A DNA stretch of 64,000 bases from the NCBI GenBank assembly GCA_001599915.1, contig BCIG01000034.1:1-64000 (forward strand), given 5' to 3'. Positions 22,349 through 34,600 of this stretch are shown here, piece after piece. The stretch comes from Symbiotaphrina buchneri. Lineage: Eukaryota > Ascomycota > Symbiotaphrinales > Symbiotaphrinaceae. Position 1 is the first letter of the stretch. Each line of letters starts with the position of its first letter. Both the position numbers and the translations under genes were made by a program. The notes below the pieces were generated by a model that made no database searches, was not told the origin of the DNA, and saw only the letters and a list, made by a program, of their open reading frames with translations.

Positions 22349-23505
22349 TCAAGGCACGTCATACATTTGACGAACGTTTAGATTTATCCTTTTGTTGGAC
22401 ATCCAACCCTTCCATTGATCAAATGGCGTCGTCGCACCGTCTCGGCTGTTGGCAGGCAATGCTGGCCAATCTTTCATCCAGTCGGGGCAAGTCCCCGCGA
22501 TGATCTGGGGCACTCCGTGCCAAGCAAAGCGCGAGGCGCCAGCCATGTACACTGCATCTCCTGACCGAAGTCGAAGGACAGCATATCTGACACCGCTGGA
22601 ACTTGGAGCACATCCTCCAGCAGCTGGACCACTTTCGGGTGCAAGGCCGACCAGAAATATGCCATCACAGCCAAAGCTGATGCTCACCAGGCCAGTATCG
22701 CATTCCTCGCTGACATCACGATGAATGCTAAGTATGTCACCTGGCGAGTACACATTGACAATAGCTGCCTGGGGTTCCAGGTCCGGGAACAGACCGTGTA
22801 AAAGGCCAGCTACATCCTCGGGGAATGGCGGAGGAGCTTCCGGAGGATACACTTTATTTGTCCAGTCGTATTGACCGCCCAGCGTCATCCAATGTAGCTT
22901 CTTCCTGAGGGACTGAGTCATTGCTAGTGGCTTATGCGTGCTGCTGTCCTTCGGTTCCATGCGGTAGGACGAAGAAGGCGGTATCCGGAAGAACGATTTC
23001 CCCTCAGAACATTTGCAGCTTCCACCTTCAGATTCCAGGTAGGATACGTCCCAAAACATGTGCACATTTGTCTTATGTTCCGGGTGTGACAGATCCCTAT
23101 GCAGCAACCGTGAAACCAAGTCCAGCTGGGTCGACTGGGGAAGAAGAGCCGGTATTATTACCAAGCCTGAAAATATCAGTAAAATAACCACGAGGGGGAC
23201 TCACATTGAGACATACCTGGAAGATCACTGTGCTCGTAGATCGGACGGTCAGCAACATCACCAAGATCAACAGCAGTAGAGCCTTCGGCCTGACCAAAGG
23301 TATGACACACATCGGCCAAAATGGACGCCGAGATCTTGCCAGCGCATGCCAGCTTCTGCTGTTGCTCTGTCGTCAAGCCACGAGCGAAGTCAATGATCTC
23401 CGCATCGGCGGCCAAGGCATTTGATGAGATCTTATGAAATTTCTTAAAGACCTGGCGCAGCTCTTCCGGTTGGGAAGCATGCGCATCCAACTGAGGCCGC
23501 CACAT
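22349..23505 (-). CDS. AlkB-like 2-oxoglutarate/Fe(II) dioxygenase (Abh1/ALKBH1 type)
   Basis: Oxidative demethylase family acting on nucleic acids. Exons 23505-23217 and 23166-22349 (donor GTATGT, acceptor CAG) give 368 aa. The double-stranded beta-helix residues are visible: VNVYSPGDILSIHRD with the metal-binding HxD, the distal His in ASRFAWHGVPQI, and the 2-oxoglutarate-binding arginines in RINLNVRQ. The N-terminal half has the helical ELRQVFKKFHKISSNA region and YLESEGGSCKC, and the substrate-lid segment LHWMTLGGQYDWTNKVYPPE typical of the ALKBH1 subgroup. Substrate (DNA, tRNA or other) cannot be told from sequence. Diverges from cdc2, 546 bp away. Confidence 0.9.
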
Positions 23506-24051
23506 GGCTATTTTGACCTGAATTGTTAGGCTACGAGTCGTGTCATGGTAACAGTAGCAATGACCAAAATTATCTCTCTTTGAACCGGATGGAGGTTCAG
23601 TAAGAGAGAACAGTGAATTCGAAGACTAAAAACGGAAGACTTCTGTTCTGGCCTCGGCCTCGCCTACAGGGGGCCCTAGCGTTGCTACCCACACGCGCTG
23701 GTGTTTGTGTTCCTGTTCTCGCGAGTTTCAATTTCACTCGGCCGCCCACAATACCGACTCGTCCATAAATCAACAACAGCTCACAAGTTCGGGCAAAGGT
23801 GAATACTAACCATCACAGCAACCAACGGACCCTTGTCAACACCGAGTGGACGTTCAATGATCTACAATCTTCATTTATCAGATTGTCATTCCATCCGTCT
23901 CATCAATCCTTGCAGCTGAGCCAAAAGCTTTAACCACGCTTCTCACCGCTGCCACAACCTCTAAAAGGGAGCAACCGTCTCGTGTTCCTCCTCCACCATC
24001 GTCTTTGACCTTGTCTGACCTCTGAGGACTTATTGGACTCCTGTCCTCAAA
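23506..24051. promoter_or_regulatory. Shared promoter region of AlkB-like gene and cdc2
   Basis: A 546-bp divergent spacer. The part near 23930-24050 is pyrimidine-rich, as expected for the cdc2 leader. No gene seen. Confidence 0.45.
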
Positions 24052-25217
24052 ATGGAGAACTACCAAAAGATCGAGAAGATTGGAGAGGGTTTGTAACCCC
24101 ACTACCCCTCGCTGCAGTGGGGGCAGAGGCGTGTTGCAAGGCATCAGACTGACATATTGCCAAAAGGAACATATGGTGTCGTCTACAAGGCGCGTGACCT
24201 AACACATCCGACACGTATCGTTGCCCTGAAGAAGATTCGTCTCGAAGCCGAGGATGAAGGCGTCCCAAGCACTGCTATCCGCGAGATTTCCCTCCTCAAG
24301 GAGATGAACGATCCGAATATTGTCCGACTCCTAAACATCGTCCATGCGGATGGGCACAAACTTTATCTTGTCTTCGAATTCCTCGATCTCGATCTGAAGA
24401 AGTACATGGAGGCCTTACCGGTCAGCGAAGGTGGTAGGGGCAAGGCCTTGCCTGATGGATCCGGCCCGGATCTAGGGAGACTAGGGCTCGGGGAGGCCAT
24501 GGTCAAGAAGTTCATGAGCCAATTGGTGGAAGGTGTGCGGTACTGCCACAGCCATCGCGTTCTGCACCGGGATTTGAAGCCACAGAACCTTTTGATCAAC
24601 AGAGATGGCAATCTTAAGCTTGCAGACTTCGGGTTGGCGCGTGCTTTTGGAGTGCCATTGAGGACTTACACCCATGAGGTAAGATACGATGACCGTCTGG
24701 CGTAAATAACGTGAAGTGAAGGGAAGCTGATACGCTCCAGGTTGTCACTCTCTGGTACCGGGCTCCGGAGATCCTTCTCGGTGGTCGCCAATACTCCACT
24801 GGTGTCGACATGTGGTCGGTCGGTTGCATATTCGCTGAAATGTGCACCCGTAAACCTCTCTTCCCCGGTGATTCTGAGATTGATGAGATATTCAAAATTT
24901 TCCGGTCAGTTCGGTATATCCTGCGCCGTTATAATATCTGACAGTTCAACAGATTACTCGGTACTCCGGATGAATCGACTTGGCCAGGCGTAACATCATT
25001 CCCCGACTTCAAGCCATCGTTCCCCAAGTGGACACGAGAAGACACTCGTGCACTTGTGCCTGGCCTAGATGAGAACGGCCTCGACCTACTTGATGCCATG
25101 CTTGTCTACGATCCCGCCGGTCGCATATCCGCCAAGCAGGCCTGTATGCATCCATACTTCGAACAGGGCAGCGCTGCATACTCCGGCCGTGGTCCGGCGC
25201 GCAATGGCTTCCACTGA
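24052..25217 (+). CDS. nimX: Cyclin-dependent kinase 1 (Cdc2/NimX)
   Basis: The main mitotic CDK. Exons 24052-24088, 24167-24678, 24741-24904 and 24953-25217 give 325 aa, close to Aspergillus NimX. Diagnostic elements: glycine loop GEGTYGVV with the inhibitory Thr14/Tyr15 pair, PSTAIRE cyclin-binding helix, [10 protein letters not shown] catalytic loop, DFGLARAFG, the activating T-loop Thr in [14 protein letters not shown], and LLGTPDE. The first exon is only 37 nt and the first donor is GTTTGT. An insertion of about 20 residues before the catalytic loop ([19 protein letters not shown]) is typical of filamentous fungi. The PSTAIRE sequence rules out Pho85-type and other CDKs. Confidence 0.97.
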
Positions 25218-25743
25218 ACGACTCAGGAGACGTTCTACGACGCCGCATGAGATAGATGACCGGGTTACTTCATGTCATTGGGGAGGGGAGGACTCGGAGT
25301 ACATTGTGTATGCTCCACCTGACCTGGAAGGATTGGAGCGGGAGGCCAGGTGCGATGATTTCTTTGGCTCATATGCAGGACGGCAAAGGTCGCTCTCGGC
25401 GTTATTTCAGGGTTTGCAATTCTTGTCTCAGTGTACTTAGCAGCGACAACAAGCCAGCAATCAACCCAAGAAAAAGTCTTGAAAGCATAATCAAGGATTC
25501 AGGAGATCCATTTTTCGAAACTACACCACCGGCTCCACGTGGGGATTCGAGGCATACAAAGAGCTTGTACTCGAACAAAAGGAATCAAAACATAATACAA
25601 GGTTCGTTATCCGCTTTTCGCATTCCTGGTTTCCCAGCACATCACAGGTATCATATCATAATCGCGTCCAAAGAAGGCCCACCAGCTCTTGCTGTTGGAG
25701 GCTATCTTGGTTTTCCTCAACTCCATCAGTCTGGATGGCAGTC
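25218..25743. other. Convergent 3' spacer
   Basis: About 525 bp between cdc2 and the convergent KEN-box protein gene. Open frames here are mirror images of one another; no gene supported. Confidence 0.4.
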
Positions 25744-26469
25744 CTATAACTCATCCCTCGCCCAGCCCTCGCTCGGGATGAGTTCGGATGCCTCTTGAGC
25801 GCTCCTGGCCAGGATGCGTGTATTCCAAGGGTCCTTTCGCGCTCTTCCGCCCTTCCACTTCTCCATCGCCTCCTTCCTGCCTTTACTCTCTTTCTCGCCT
25901 CTCCAGATGCGCAGCTTCTCCAACACGACGTAGGCATAGTAGTACACCTCGCTGTCGGCGCCGGCCATGTCGCCCTTCTTGGCCCGGAACGTCCTGGTCG
26001 CGCTGTCCGAAGGTCCGCCGCCCATGATGTTGCTAGGATGGTTGACAAGACCGCCATCCCGACGTTTGGCTTCCTGCATAAAGCGCTGAAATGCAGCTGG
26101 TGTGATTGGTTTCCCCTTGGGATCGCCGGGGATGGGAGTCTTCTTGTTGAACAGGTTGGTCATCCGCCGCCGGACCTGCCCAGCCGAGTCGTAGATGGGA
26201 ACTTCCTCGCCCTCTTCTTCGCCTGGCAGCTTGATGTCGAGGAAATTGGCGGGCTTTTGATCCTGTGATGACGACTTGGATGACGGTTTGGAGGACGATT
26301 TGGATGATGGCTTGGAGTTGGGCGCGGTGTTCTCCTTGTCCGCCTCGCTGTTGTTGAGGGGATTGCCGGCGGCTTTTTCAGGCGCTGTCGGTTTGCCTGA
26401 GGGCAGTGTTTTGCTATAGGGCTCTTGCCGGGCGCTGGGCCCACTGATGCGACGAGCGGCTTTCGGCAT
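25744..26469 (-). CDS. Unknown basic protein with KEN-box motif
   Basis: A single exon, 241 aa from MPKAARRISG at 26469; the frame is open further upstream but that part (to 26685) looks like leader. The first 95 residues are disordered and Ser/Lys/Pro-rich and contain DKENTAPN, which fits the KEN-box degron consensus. The middle has an acidic patch (GEEEGEEVPIYDS), then a conserved-looking core: RRRMTNLFNKKTPIPGDPKG, ITPAAFQRFMQEAKRRDGG, and a helical AYVVLEKLRIWRGEKE. Two TP sites could be CDK targets. I do not recognise the family. It sits next to cdc2, but adjacency alone is weak evidence of a link. Confidence 0.7.
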   Translation of the reverse strand: MPKAARRISGPSARQEPYSKTLPSGKPTAPEKAAGNPLNNSEADKENTAPNSKPSSKSSSKPSSKSSSQDQKPANFLDIKLPGEEEGEEVPIYDSAGQVRRRMTNLFNKKTPIPGDPKGKPITPAAFQRFMQEAKRRDGGLVNHPSNIMGGGPSDSATRTFRAKKGDMAGADSEVYYYAYVVLEKLRIWRGEKESKGRKEAMEKWKGGRARKDPWNTRILARSAQEASELIPSEGWARDEL

Positions 26470-27043
26470 GTTGTTGATTGGGTTGTCGAGAGTCTTGGAG
26501 CTTTGTGGACGAGTGTACGAACGTATTCTTCTGTGCCAAGTGCGGAGAAGACAGAAGTCCGGAGGAAAAAGAAAGAGGGATTGATCTCCTTTCTTATACG
26601 CGTATCTCCCTACCGTAATATGGATACGATTCGCGGCAGGGGACAGAATGACGTCGTGAAACTCGTGGGCGACGGTCAGCGACAAACTGGAAGAATGAAC
26701 ACGACGTCATCAGAGTCCTGCAACAACACTTCGCGTCGAGTCAACACTGCCGGGCGCGCTAGGAGCGCGAAGCCACGTGACAATGGACCAGACACTTCGA
26801 GGCATACGATGATGTTCACTACCTTACACAGCGTGACAGATACTCTAGCACCAGTTCGAATATTTCACGACGCTAGCAGGACAGAAACCCTTAAGAGAAA
26901 TAATTTACAAGCCAGTATATGCGAATGTATAATCGCAATCAGCATCGATTCAGCGATTCAGCAGTTGCATGAGATGACCTTTCAGCGTGTTTCCATTTCC
27001 ATTTCCATGGCAGAAGAATGAGTGGCCCCTATTCGCCCGGATA
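26470..27043. promoter_or_regulatory. Promoter of the KEN-box protein gene and 3' end of mam3
   Basis: About 575 bp upstream of the minus-strand gene and downstream of mam3. No gene supported. Confidence 0.4.
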
Positions 27044-29454
27044 TTACTCATCTGTCAGTACTGGGTCTGATCCTTTGGAACCGCCGCCCTTCTTGCGCTT
27101 CCTCCTACGCTTTTTCTTACTGCTGGACTTCCCTTCATTATCTCGGGCCGATTCATTACCAGATTGTTCGGTAAGGACCAGATGATGACCATTACTGTGA
27201 CCATTCTGGTTCAAGTGGCCTTCATCCGCTTCTTCTGAGCTGCTTGTCAAGTCCAGTACTAGTTTCTTTACCCCATTCACGTCGACAATATTCTCGGTGA
27301 TGCTGCCAGAACGGACCGTGCCTTTTAGCTGATGGCCAGAAGGAAACAAGTCATGCTTTGTAGGCAACGAGCCGACAGTACTGCGTGAGCCTCCACTATG
27401 CTGTCTGGTGTGTCCAGGGCGTCGGGCAGACTCTGGACTCAGGTTGCGTGCCCTCGCCGAGTTTTGCGGAACAGGGGCATCCGAGGCCGCTTGTACACCG
27501 ACGCTGTGCATTCCCGGCTCATTCTCAGATCGCGGACTCCCAATGGTACCGTATCCAGTTTGTGCCGCTTGAATTTCTTCGTTCGCTTCCCTGCCACCTG
27601 AGCTCAGAAGGCCGGCAGTTTCTGCACGTTGCAAGGATTTGCTTGGTGACCGCCCAGGCGCGGGACCAGATAAGGATCTGTGTCGGAGAGGCTCGGTAGG
27701 TCGTGTCTCTGAGTCGCGCCTTGAGTTCGAGCCAGCTCCAGCACCTGTCTTGATTTTGACCGTCGTGTACCTGGTTTCCTTTGGCCTACTTGCCAGATTC
27801 GAAGGACCAATGTGCTTCAAGTGCTCGAGCATCTGAGGGTCCTGCAGACGTTTATTGACTGACGGCAACCCTGCGTTGCTAGAACTACGTCGCATCATAG
27901 TCAACCTTGGGCTTGTCCCTATCTGCCCTTTGGATCCTCTCTTCACGCGGTCGTGGGCAGCTGATGAACGGTCACCGATCGATTTTGAAAGGTCTTCTAT
28001 GTCTTCATTGAGATCCAGCAGGTCTTCCTCCTCAGCAGCTGCTTGACTTCCTTCCACATCGGTGATGACTTCGCCTTTTGGGATCCTTGCCTTTGGCGCG
28101 GGGTTCAGTCGTCGAATAGCTTTATGAACATCGATAAAGACGTCTGACTCATCGATAATTTCCCTGGTGAATGTAAGCAATTGTTAGGGATGTTAGCGAT
28201 GAGACTCGATACATACTCTCCGATAAGTTCTTCTATGACGTCCTCCAAGGTTACTACCCCAAGAGCACCATGGTCTTCTGCAGGATACTCAGAGACGAGT
28301 ACCATGTGAGACTTGCCTTCTTGGAAGAAATTGACTATATCCAAACAACTTGTCTCCGGCCGCGTCTCCGGCAGCGTCGCTAGTGCAAAGTCACTAACTT
28401 TCTTCGCATCTTCAGGATCGTAGGTGATCAAGATCTTGACAAGGAGCATGCCGACAAAGTTTTCCGGATTATCCGGAGAATGGATTGGAATTCTGGAGTA
28501 TCCAGCGGAAAGGATGATATCCATCGTCCGCACATCCAGGATGGTGTCCGAAGACATGGTAAAGACATCCTCCATGGGAGTCATAATGCTACCGACTGGT
28601 TTCTCCTTCAGATCCAAGACGGCACTGATAATGGTTACTTCATCTTGATTCAGGCGTTCACCGGGGGTAGGCCCAAGGGTCTTATGCAGCGTAACCAAAG
28701 TCTTCAAGCCTGCCTTCTTGTATACTGTTCCATGATCTTCACCTAAGATCCAGTCAAGTAGCTTGGCGGTTGGCCATGCAACAGGAGCCATGAGGTACAT
28801 CAGCACCAGGACGAATGGAGACATCCATGCACCGATCGGTAAGCCGTAGCGGACACAGACGGATTGAGGTACGATTTCACCAAATATGACTGTTCATCGT
28901 CAGCAAGATGGACGAAGTGAGCCTTGGAAAATGCAGTGTACCAATAAGTATAGTACTGCTCAAGACAGCCGGCCATCCGCCGCCAAGGGAGCGGTCGAGA
29001 ACAATAGGAAGGGTCTCATTCGTTATGACGTTACTCAGTAAGAGCGTCACCAAGACCCAGTGCTTTCCCCTTTTTAAAAGTCTCAAGACACTCTTTGCAT
29101 TCTTCCTTTCAGCACCTTCGCCGGACGTCTTGATCACCTGGAGGTAAATCTCATCTTGACCCATCAAACTGAAATTAATAGGCGAGTCAGCTTTCCGTAA
29201 TGAACCAAATGAGGGCATCGAACGCACGCAATGGTAAGGCCAGCAAAAGCCCCTCCAAGTAGAACCAAAATCACAGCCGTCCCTAAGTATATCCACAAGC
29301 TTGGATTTTCCGGATCCTTGCCTTCATCTTTCGTAGCCGAAGTGAGGAACGACCCCACGGGAGCGCCATGGAGGGAGGGAAAGCTCGAGAGGCCCAACAG
29401 CAGAACCCTTGCTAGGGTAAGCACTATAGGTCTTGAGGAGGTGTATCGATTCAT
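27044..29454 (-). CDS. mam3: Mam3/CNNM-type DUF21-CBS membrane protein
   Basis: Vacuolar or plasma-membrane protein of the cyclin-M/Mam3 family linked to metal-ion homeostasis. Exons 29454-29228, 29168-28942, 28889-28217 and 28163-27044 give 748 aa with consistent phases. A signal-like N-terminus leads to the DUF21 region with three helices ([54 protein letters not shown]) and the family motif [12 protein letters not shown]. Two CBS domains follow ([27 protein letters not shown]). The C-terminal 370 residues are disordered, Ser/Arg-rich, and end in a Lys/Arg block ([13 protein letters not shown]). Introns interrupt the membrane domain and the second CBS domain. Diverges from the E1-beta gene. 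Confidence 0.92.
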
Positions 29455-30101
29455 AAGCGCAGTGAGAATTGATGGAGGAGCAGGCGAGTCAATCCCAATC
29501 CAGTGCTACCGGCGAGCAATATGCACCAGGCAAATGAGGTATGATGCAATCGTAGGGAAGAGCAGGCGGCGAAACGGAGTCAGACATCCATCTCAGTTGT
29601 GTCGGTCTGCAACACGACCCGTGGGAGGCTCAGCGGGGATTTTACGAAGAAGAGGAAATTTCCAATGTGTGCTCACGAGAGCAGCTCGGATGAAGAGCTT
29701 TGAGTGGGTTTTCGGCTCACGATGACGATGAACCACAGCAAAGATGCAATGGAAGGCACACATGCGCATATTGCGCTCTGATTGGTTGGGAGGTAAAGTT
29801 TGGCACCAAACAGAAAAGCTTGGTGACTGGTATTGGCTGGCGCTAAACCTCCTCCAGCCTGGTTTGTCTTGTTTGCGTGGTACTTGCAGACGGCCACCGT
29901 CCATTGGCTGAACTTCGGCTCCTCGGCCCCTGAGCCCTGTACACCTAACCGCTAGGGTAACGCTCCAGAACGTGGGGCAGGAGACATTCCGGGGTAAGCT
30001 GAAGATACTGTACCGCTTACGTCCCACAAAGTCGTGATCCTTCCTTCCTTCCTCCCGTTCACAGACCGATCTTACAGCATGAATATGCTGCAAGGACGGT
30101 T
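29455..30101. promoter_or_regulatory. Divergent promoter region, mam3 / BCKDH E1-beta
   Basis: A 647-bp spacer between oppositely transcribed genes. No internal gene is supported, although frames stay open on both strands by chance. Confidence 0.45.
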
Positions 30102-31453
30102 ATGACTTGCAAGCTGGCTTCGAGCTGCCTGAGAGCCAGTATTCGGCATGCACCTCGGCCTCCTCGGGCCGTCCATCCCTACAAACGCCGTCAGTTGTGG
30201 CTAAAGCTCCAGAACAGAAGACCATACTCAACCCATCCATCCAACGCACGCCTGAACGTGCCTACAGATTTCTCTACGACTGAATTGTTGCATCACACGT
30301 CGAAATCATGCCTGTCAAACTCGGAGCTCCCTTCGTCCGCTCGGTCTTCGACGACGAAGCGCATGAATCTCTTTCAGGCGATCAATGATGCATTATCTAC
30401 GGCATTGGCTGCAGATGAGCGTGTGCTATTGTTTGGAGAAGACGTGGCATTTGGTGGGGTTTTCCGTTGTTCCATGAACCTGGCCAACCAATACGGGTCT
30501 GAACGAGTCTTCAATACACCGTTGTCGGAACAGGGCATTGTGGGCTTCGCAATTGGATGTGCTGCTGCAGGCATGAAGCCCATTGCCGAGATTCAGTTTG
30601 CAGATTATGTTTTCCCAGCATTCGATCAGATTGTGAATGAAGCTGCAAAGTTCAGGTATCGGGAAGGGGCTAATGGGGCAAATGCCGGTGGACTGGTCAT
30701 CAGAATGCCTTGTGGCGCCGTAGGCCATGGTGGCTTGTAGGTTTTCCCCAAACCACGAGTAACATTATGCATAATTGACTTTTCTAACGTGCAATTTTGG
30801 GCCAGATACCATACGCAGTCTCCCGAGGCCTTGTTTACTCATGTTCCTGGCGTTCGGGTGGTTATGCCCCGATCTCCTGTACAAGCTAAGGGCCTACTTC
30901 TGGGTGCCATAGCGAGCGAGGATCCGGTCATTTTCATGGAGCCCAAGATGTTGTATCGTGCGGCAGTGGAACAAGTACCTACGGAGTCTTATACGTTGCC
31001 ACTCTCCAAAGCTGAAATCCTCAAAGAGGGGAAGGATGTTACGGTTATATCCTACGGCAGCCCTCTATACGTATGTGCTTCAGCTATTGCGGCTGCCGAG
31101 AAAGATCTCGGGATCGCCGCTGAGCTAATTGACCTACGCACGGTCTACCCCTGGGATCGACCAGCAGTGTTGGAGAGCGTCCAGAAAACCGGGAGAGCTG
31201 TGATTGTTCACGAAAGCATGACAAATGCTGGTGTAGGCGCTGAAGTTGCAGCAACGATTCAGAACGGCGCATTTCTGAGGCTGGAAGCTCCTGTTCAGAG
31301 GGTCGCTGGCTGGAGCATCCCCACCGGTCTCGTATATGAGAGATTCAATATCCCGGACACAGCTCGTAAGATTGCCACATCCTTTAGCTTCTTGCTTTAG
31401 TGCTAAGTTCCACAGGTGTTTATGATGCCATCAAGCGTGTTGTGTATTACTGA
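30102..31453 (+). CDS. Branched-chain 2-oxoacid dehydrogenase E1 beta subunit
   Basis: Mitochondrial thiamine-diphosphate enzyme subunit in Leu/Ile/Val breakdown. Exons 30102-30736, 30806-31365 and 31416-31453 give 410 aa. The first 45 residues are a basic, Ser-rich mitochondrial presequence ([20 protein letters not shown]). Family signatures: [61 protein letters not shown], then across intron 1 [17 protein letters not shown], and [10 protein letters not shown]. The second intron splits the C-terminal [12 protein letters not shown]. The RCSMNL and YHTQSPEA motifs favour the branched-chain enzyme over pyruvate dehydrogenase E1 beta. An out-of-frame ATG at about 30079 ends just before the start and could act as a short upstream ORF. 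Confidence 0.93.
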
Positions 31454-32336
31454 ATGAGTAATGATGCATGCTGGGGTTTCCGCAGTCACGCAGCTCGCCT
31501 CCAGAGAATCAGTCAGGGTGGTTGCTGATGAGGTCGTGGCACAGATCGGTCATGGCTAATGAGCGATACCACTCACTACAGCATAGACTTATGGAGTGTA
31601 ATGGGATTCTCGAAGGTTGCTTTTGGAGGGGATCACTTGTTCAAGCAGAAACTGCCTATGCATTTTCGTATCATGCCAGCGGGTGCAATTCCTCTTATCG
31701 CCGACAGTTGCTTCCATAAATCCGACCAGCATAATCTCGTTTCAGCAAGTGGACAACGTGACCCCTGTCTCCACCAAGATCATGAGGCCCGATTTACACG
31801 GCTTGGTCCTGATAGGCTACGTCAAATGAACGATCCTGCAATGAACGTGGCTCCCTTCCTTCTCAGGGGCAGCGCAGCATAAGCACCGAAGTGTGAAGCG
31901 GTGAAGCACTGTGAAGCGTCTATATAGCTTAAGTAAGCTTCGGCATTGACTGATACCGAGCGATCATGGCGGGATGACGCGGGTTAAATCGCCGGACGGA
32001 ATGACGCCATCTTATTGGCTGCCCAATCCATGCCTTATGCAGCATGCCGTTACAGTGACTTACAGAATGCTCTCCGGCAAAATAGAACTCTTAGAGATGT
32101 GGAATTTTGTCACATCGGTGTATACTGCGGATATAGGACGGAGACAGGACGTCGGGCCTCCTTTTGCCTCATGACTGATTGGACACAAGTAAATATTTAC
32201 CGCGGCCCTCTCATTCTCCAGCACTCACCAAGACCATTTCCCGCCGCAGAAAAGCGCAGACAACATACACACTTTCAGACCATCGTACCTGCGAGAGCCC
32301 ATAACAACTGCATAACACAACAACTGCGGCTCTTCG
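31454..32336. other. Intergenic, promoter side of the MFS gene
   Basis: About 880 bp. An open frame at 31559-31882 has no motif. The last 150 bp are A/C-rich, typical of a leader. No RNA gene or repeat recognised. Confidence 0.4.
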
Positions 32337-34600
32337 ATGGATTCCGAAAAAAGTTCCGAGACGACTCTCGCTGACTCCCGGGCCCCTTCCGTTTCATCTC
32401 CCAGTATGTTCCAGAAAGGAACAACTGCTCCTCTACCCGAACCAGGTGACGAAAATGCCGTACGGCCATCACGAGCAAATGAAGGCCAGGGCCACACCGA
32501 GGGCCAGGAGTATGAAGCGGCAGACACTCCTATCAACCGTTCAATGACTGGTTCGGAGGACCAAGAAATCGAAGAGGAGCAGCGAGAACGAAGACTATTT
32601 GGAGAGGATCGAGGCAATGGCGCGCAGGACGAAGAAAAGGGGGAGCAAAACAACAATGCCGCCCCGGGACTCGACAAGGATTTTGAGGTGAAGTGGGACG
32701 GCGACAACGACCCCATGAACCTAAGAAGCATGAGTAAGGGGCGGCGCTGGCTGATAACCTGCTGGGTGTCAATGTCGAGTCTATGCGTCACTTGTACCTC
32801 CTCACTATATACCTCGACATATGATCAGATTACGAAGGAGTTTCACTGCTCTGTAGAGGTCGTTACTCTGGGATTGTCACTCTTTGTTATGGGGCTGGGT
32901 ATTGGGCCGATGTTTCTCGCCCCTCTATCAGAGGTATAGCTCTCTCCATCTTGCTCTAAACTTTACCCTCACTAACTGCTTTCCTGTCCCCAGTTCTACG
33001 GAAGAAGACCGATATACATTGTCTCATTTGCCATTTTCACGATATTGTTGATACCCTGTGCGTTGGCAAAGAATATCGCGGTGATGTTGGTGTTTCGATT
33101 CTTCAATGGTGTTGCTGGAAGCGCTTTCCTGAGCGTGGCTGGAGGCACAGTTGGGGATATGTTCACACGCGCCGAGATCCAGGCGCCGATGTTGATCTAT
33201 ACAGCAAGTCCCTTTGTCGGCCCCGAGCTAGGTCCCCTGGTCGGTGGGTTTGTAAACGAGTTCACGACATGGTGAGTACTCTTGTTAAAACCGAATCGTT
33301 TGAGCGTGTTGACCCCATCACCTGTGTGCAATGGTCATTAGGTTGCTTACTGACATCGGTCTGTAGGCGATGGTCCTTTTACCTTCTCATTATTTGGTCT
33401 GGTGTCATGCTGGCTGGCATTGTATTGCTTGTCCCTGAGACCTATCATCCCGTCCTCCTTCGGCGGAAAGCTCGCAAATTGCGCAAGGAGACGGGTGATG
33501 AAAGATGGAAGGCGCCCATTGAGGTCATGCATAAATCGATATTGAGGACAGTAATGTGGTCATGCATTCGTCCATTCCAACTTCTTTTCCTGGAGCCAAT
33601 GTGTCTCAATCTATGTCTCTATTCTGCACTTCTGCTCGGAGTGCTGTATCTCTTTTTCGGCGCGTTTGCCCTTGTTTTCGAGAATAACCATGGCTTCAAT
33701 CTCTGGCAAGTTGGATTGAGCTTCCTCGGACTTTTTGTGGGCATGATACTCGGGATTTCGACAGATATCTTCTGGCATAAAAACTATGCGCGCCTTGTGA
33801 GGCAGCGTGAAGAGCGCGGTGGTGAGCCGGGCGGCGCTGAACCGGAATACAGGCTTCCTCCATCTATTGCAGGAGGGATCCTTGTACCGATCGGCATGTT
33901 TTGGTTCGGTTGGACAACCTACTCCTCCGTGCACTGGATCGTTCCCATCATTGGCAGCGTCTTTTTTGGCATGGGGTTTGTGTTCCCTTCGCTTCCCACT
34001 CGCAGTGCAGTGGCGCTGACTTGGAGTCAACAGGACCTTGCTTGTCTTTTCCGGTGTCTTCACATTCCTTGTCGATGCGTATCCATGTAAGTCATTCTGG
34101 CCCGGGACTACCCGGCAGGCACAGCTGTCAAGCGTTTGCTTTTCCATGGTAAATGGTGATCTGATTATGGTACAGTGTATGCAGCCAGCGCTTTGGCTGC
34201 AAATAGCTTTGCCAGATCCAGTTTCGCCGCAGGTACGCATTTCCCTCTACCATTCTGAGCATGTTTACTAGCTAAGGTGACTGCTGCAGCTTTTCCATTG
34301 TTCGGAAGGCAGAGTAAGTGCTTTCATCCCTCGCTTCGCTGTTCAGGGGGCATTCAGGCATGCTAACGGGAAGCCACAGTGTATAACAAACTAGGATACC
34401 AGGTACGTTGAGACCGTCTGATCTCTTCGTTGGGAGTTCAGCAGCAGGGTTCCTGACAATCTGGCTAACTTTGGGTGCGACGACAGTGGGCCTCGAGTTT
34501 GCTGGGATTCCTCTGCATTGGTATGATGCCTTTCCCTTACCTCTTCTTCAGGTACGGCAAGAGGATCAGGCAGGGAAGCAGATACGCTTCCGGCAAATGA
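32337..34600 (+). CDS. MFS drug/polyamine:H+ antiporter (DHA1 type)
   Basis: A 12-helix plasma-membrane exporter of the major facilitator superfamily. Eight exons: 32337-32933, 32994-33271, 33367-33975, 34034-34086, 34176-34232, 34290-34313, 34380-34402 and 34487-34600, giving 584 aa in phase. The 125-residue acidic N-terminus is cytoplasmic. The signature after helix 2 is LSEFYGRRPIYIVSF (motif A), with FVGPELGPLVGGF (motif C-like) and PETYHPVLLRRKARKLRKET in the central loop. The C-terminal helices are spread over tiny exons of 57, 24 and 23 nt (YAASALAANSF, FPLFG, YNKLGYQWASSLLG). The family covers fluconazole-, polyamine- and mycotoxin-type exporters; substrate cannot be told. No biosynthetic genes flank it. 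Confidence 0.9.

Noticed and set aside
31559-31882. Plus-strand frame of 107 codons after the E1-beta gene
   Set aside because: Likely chance frame in 3'/promoter sequence; no recognisable protein feature.
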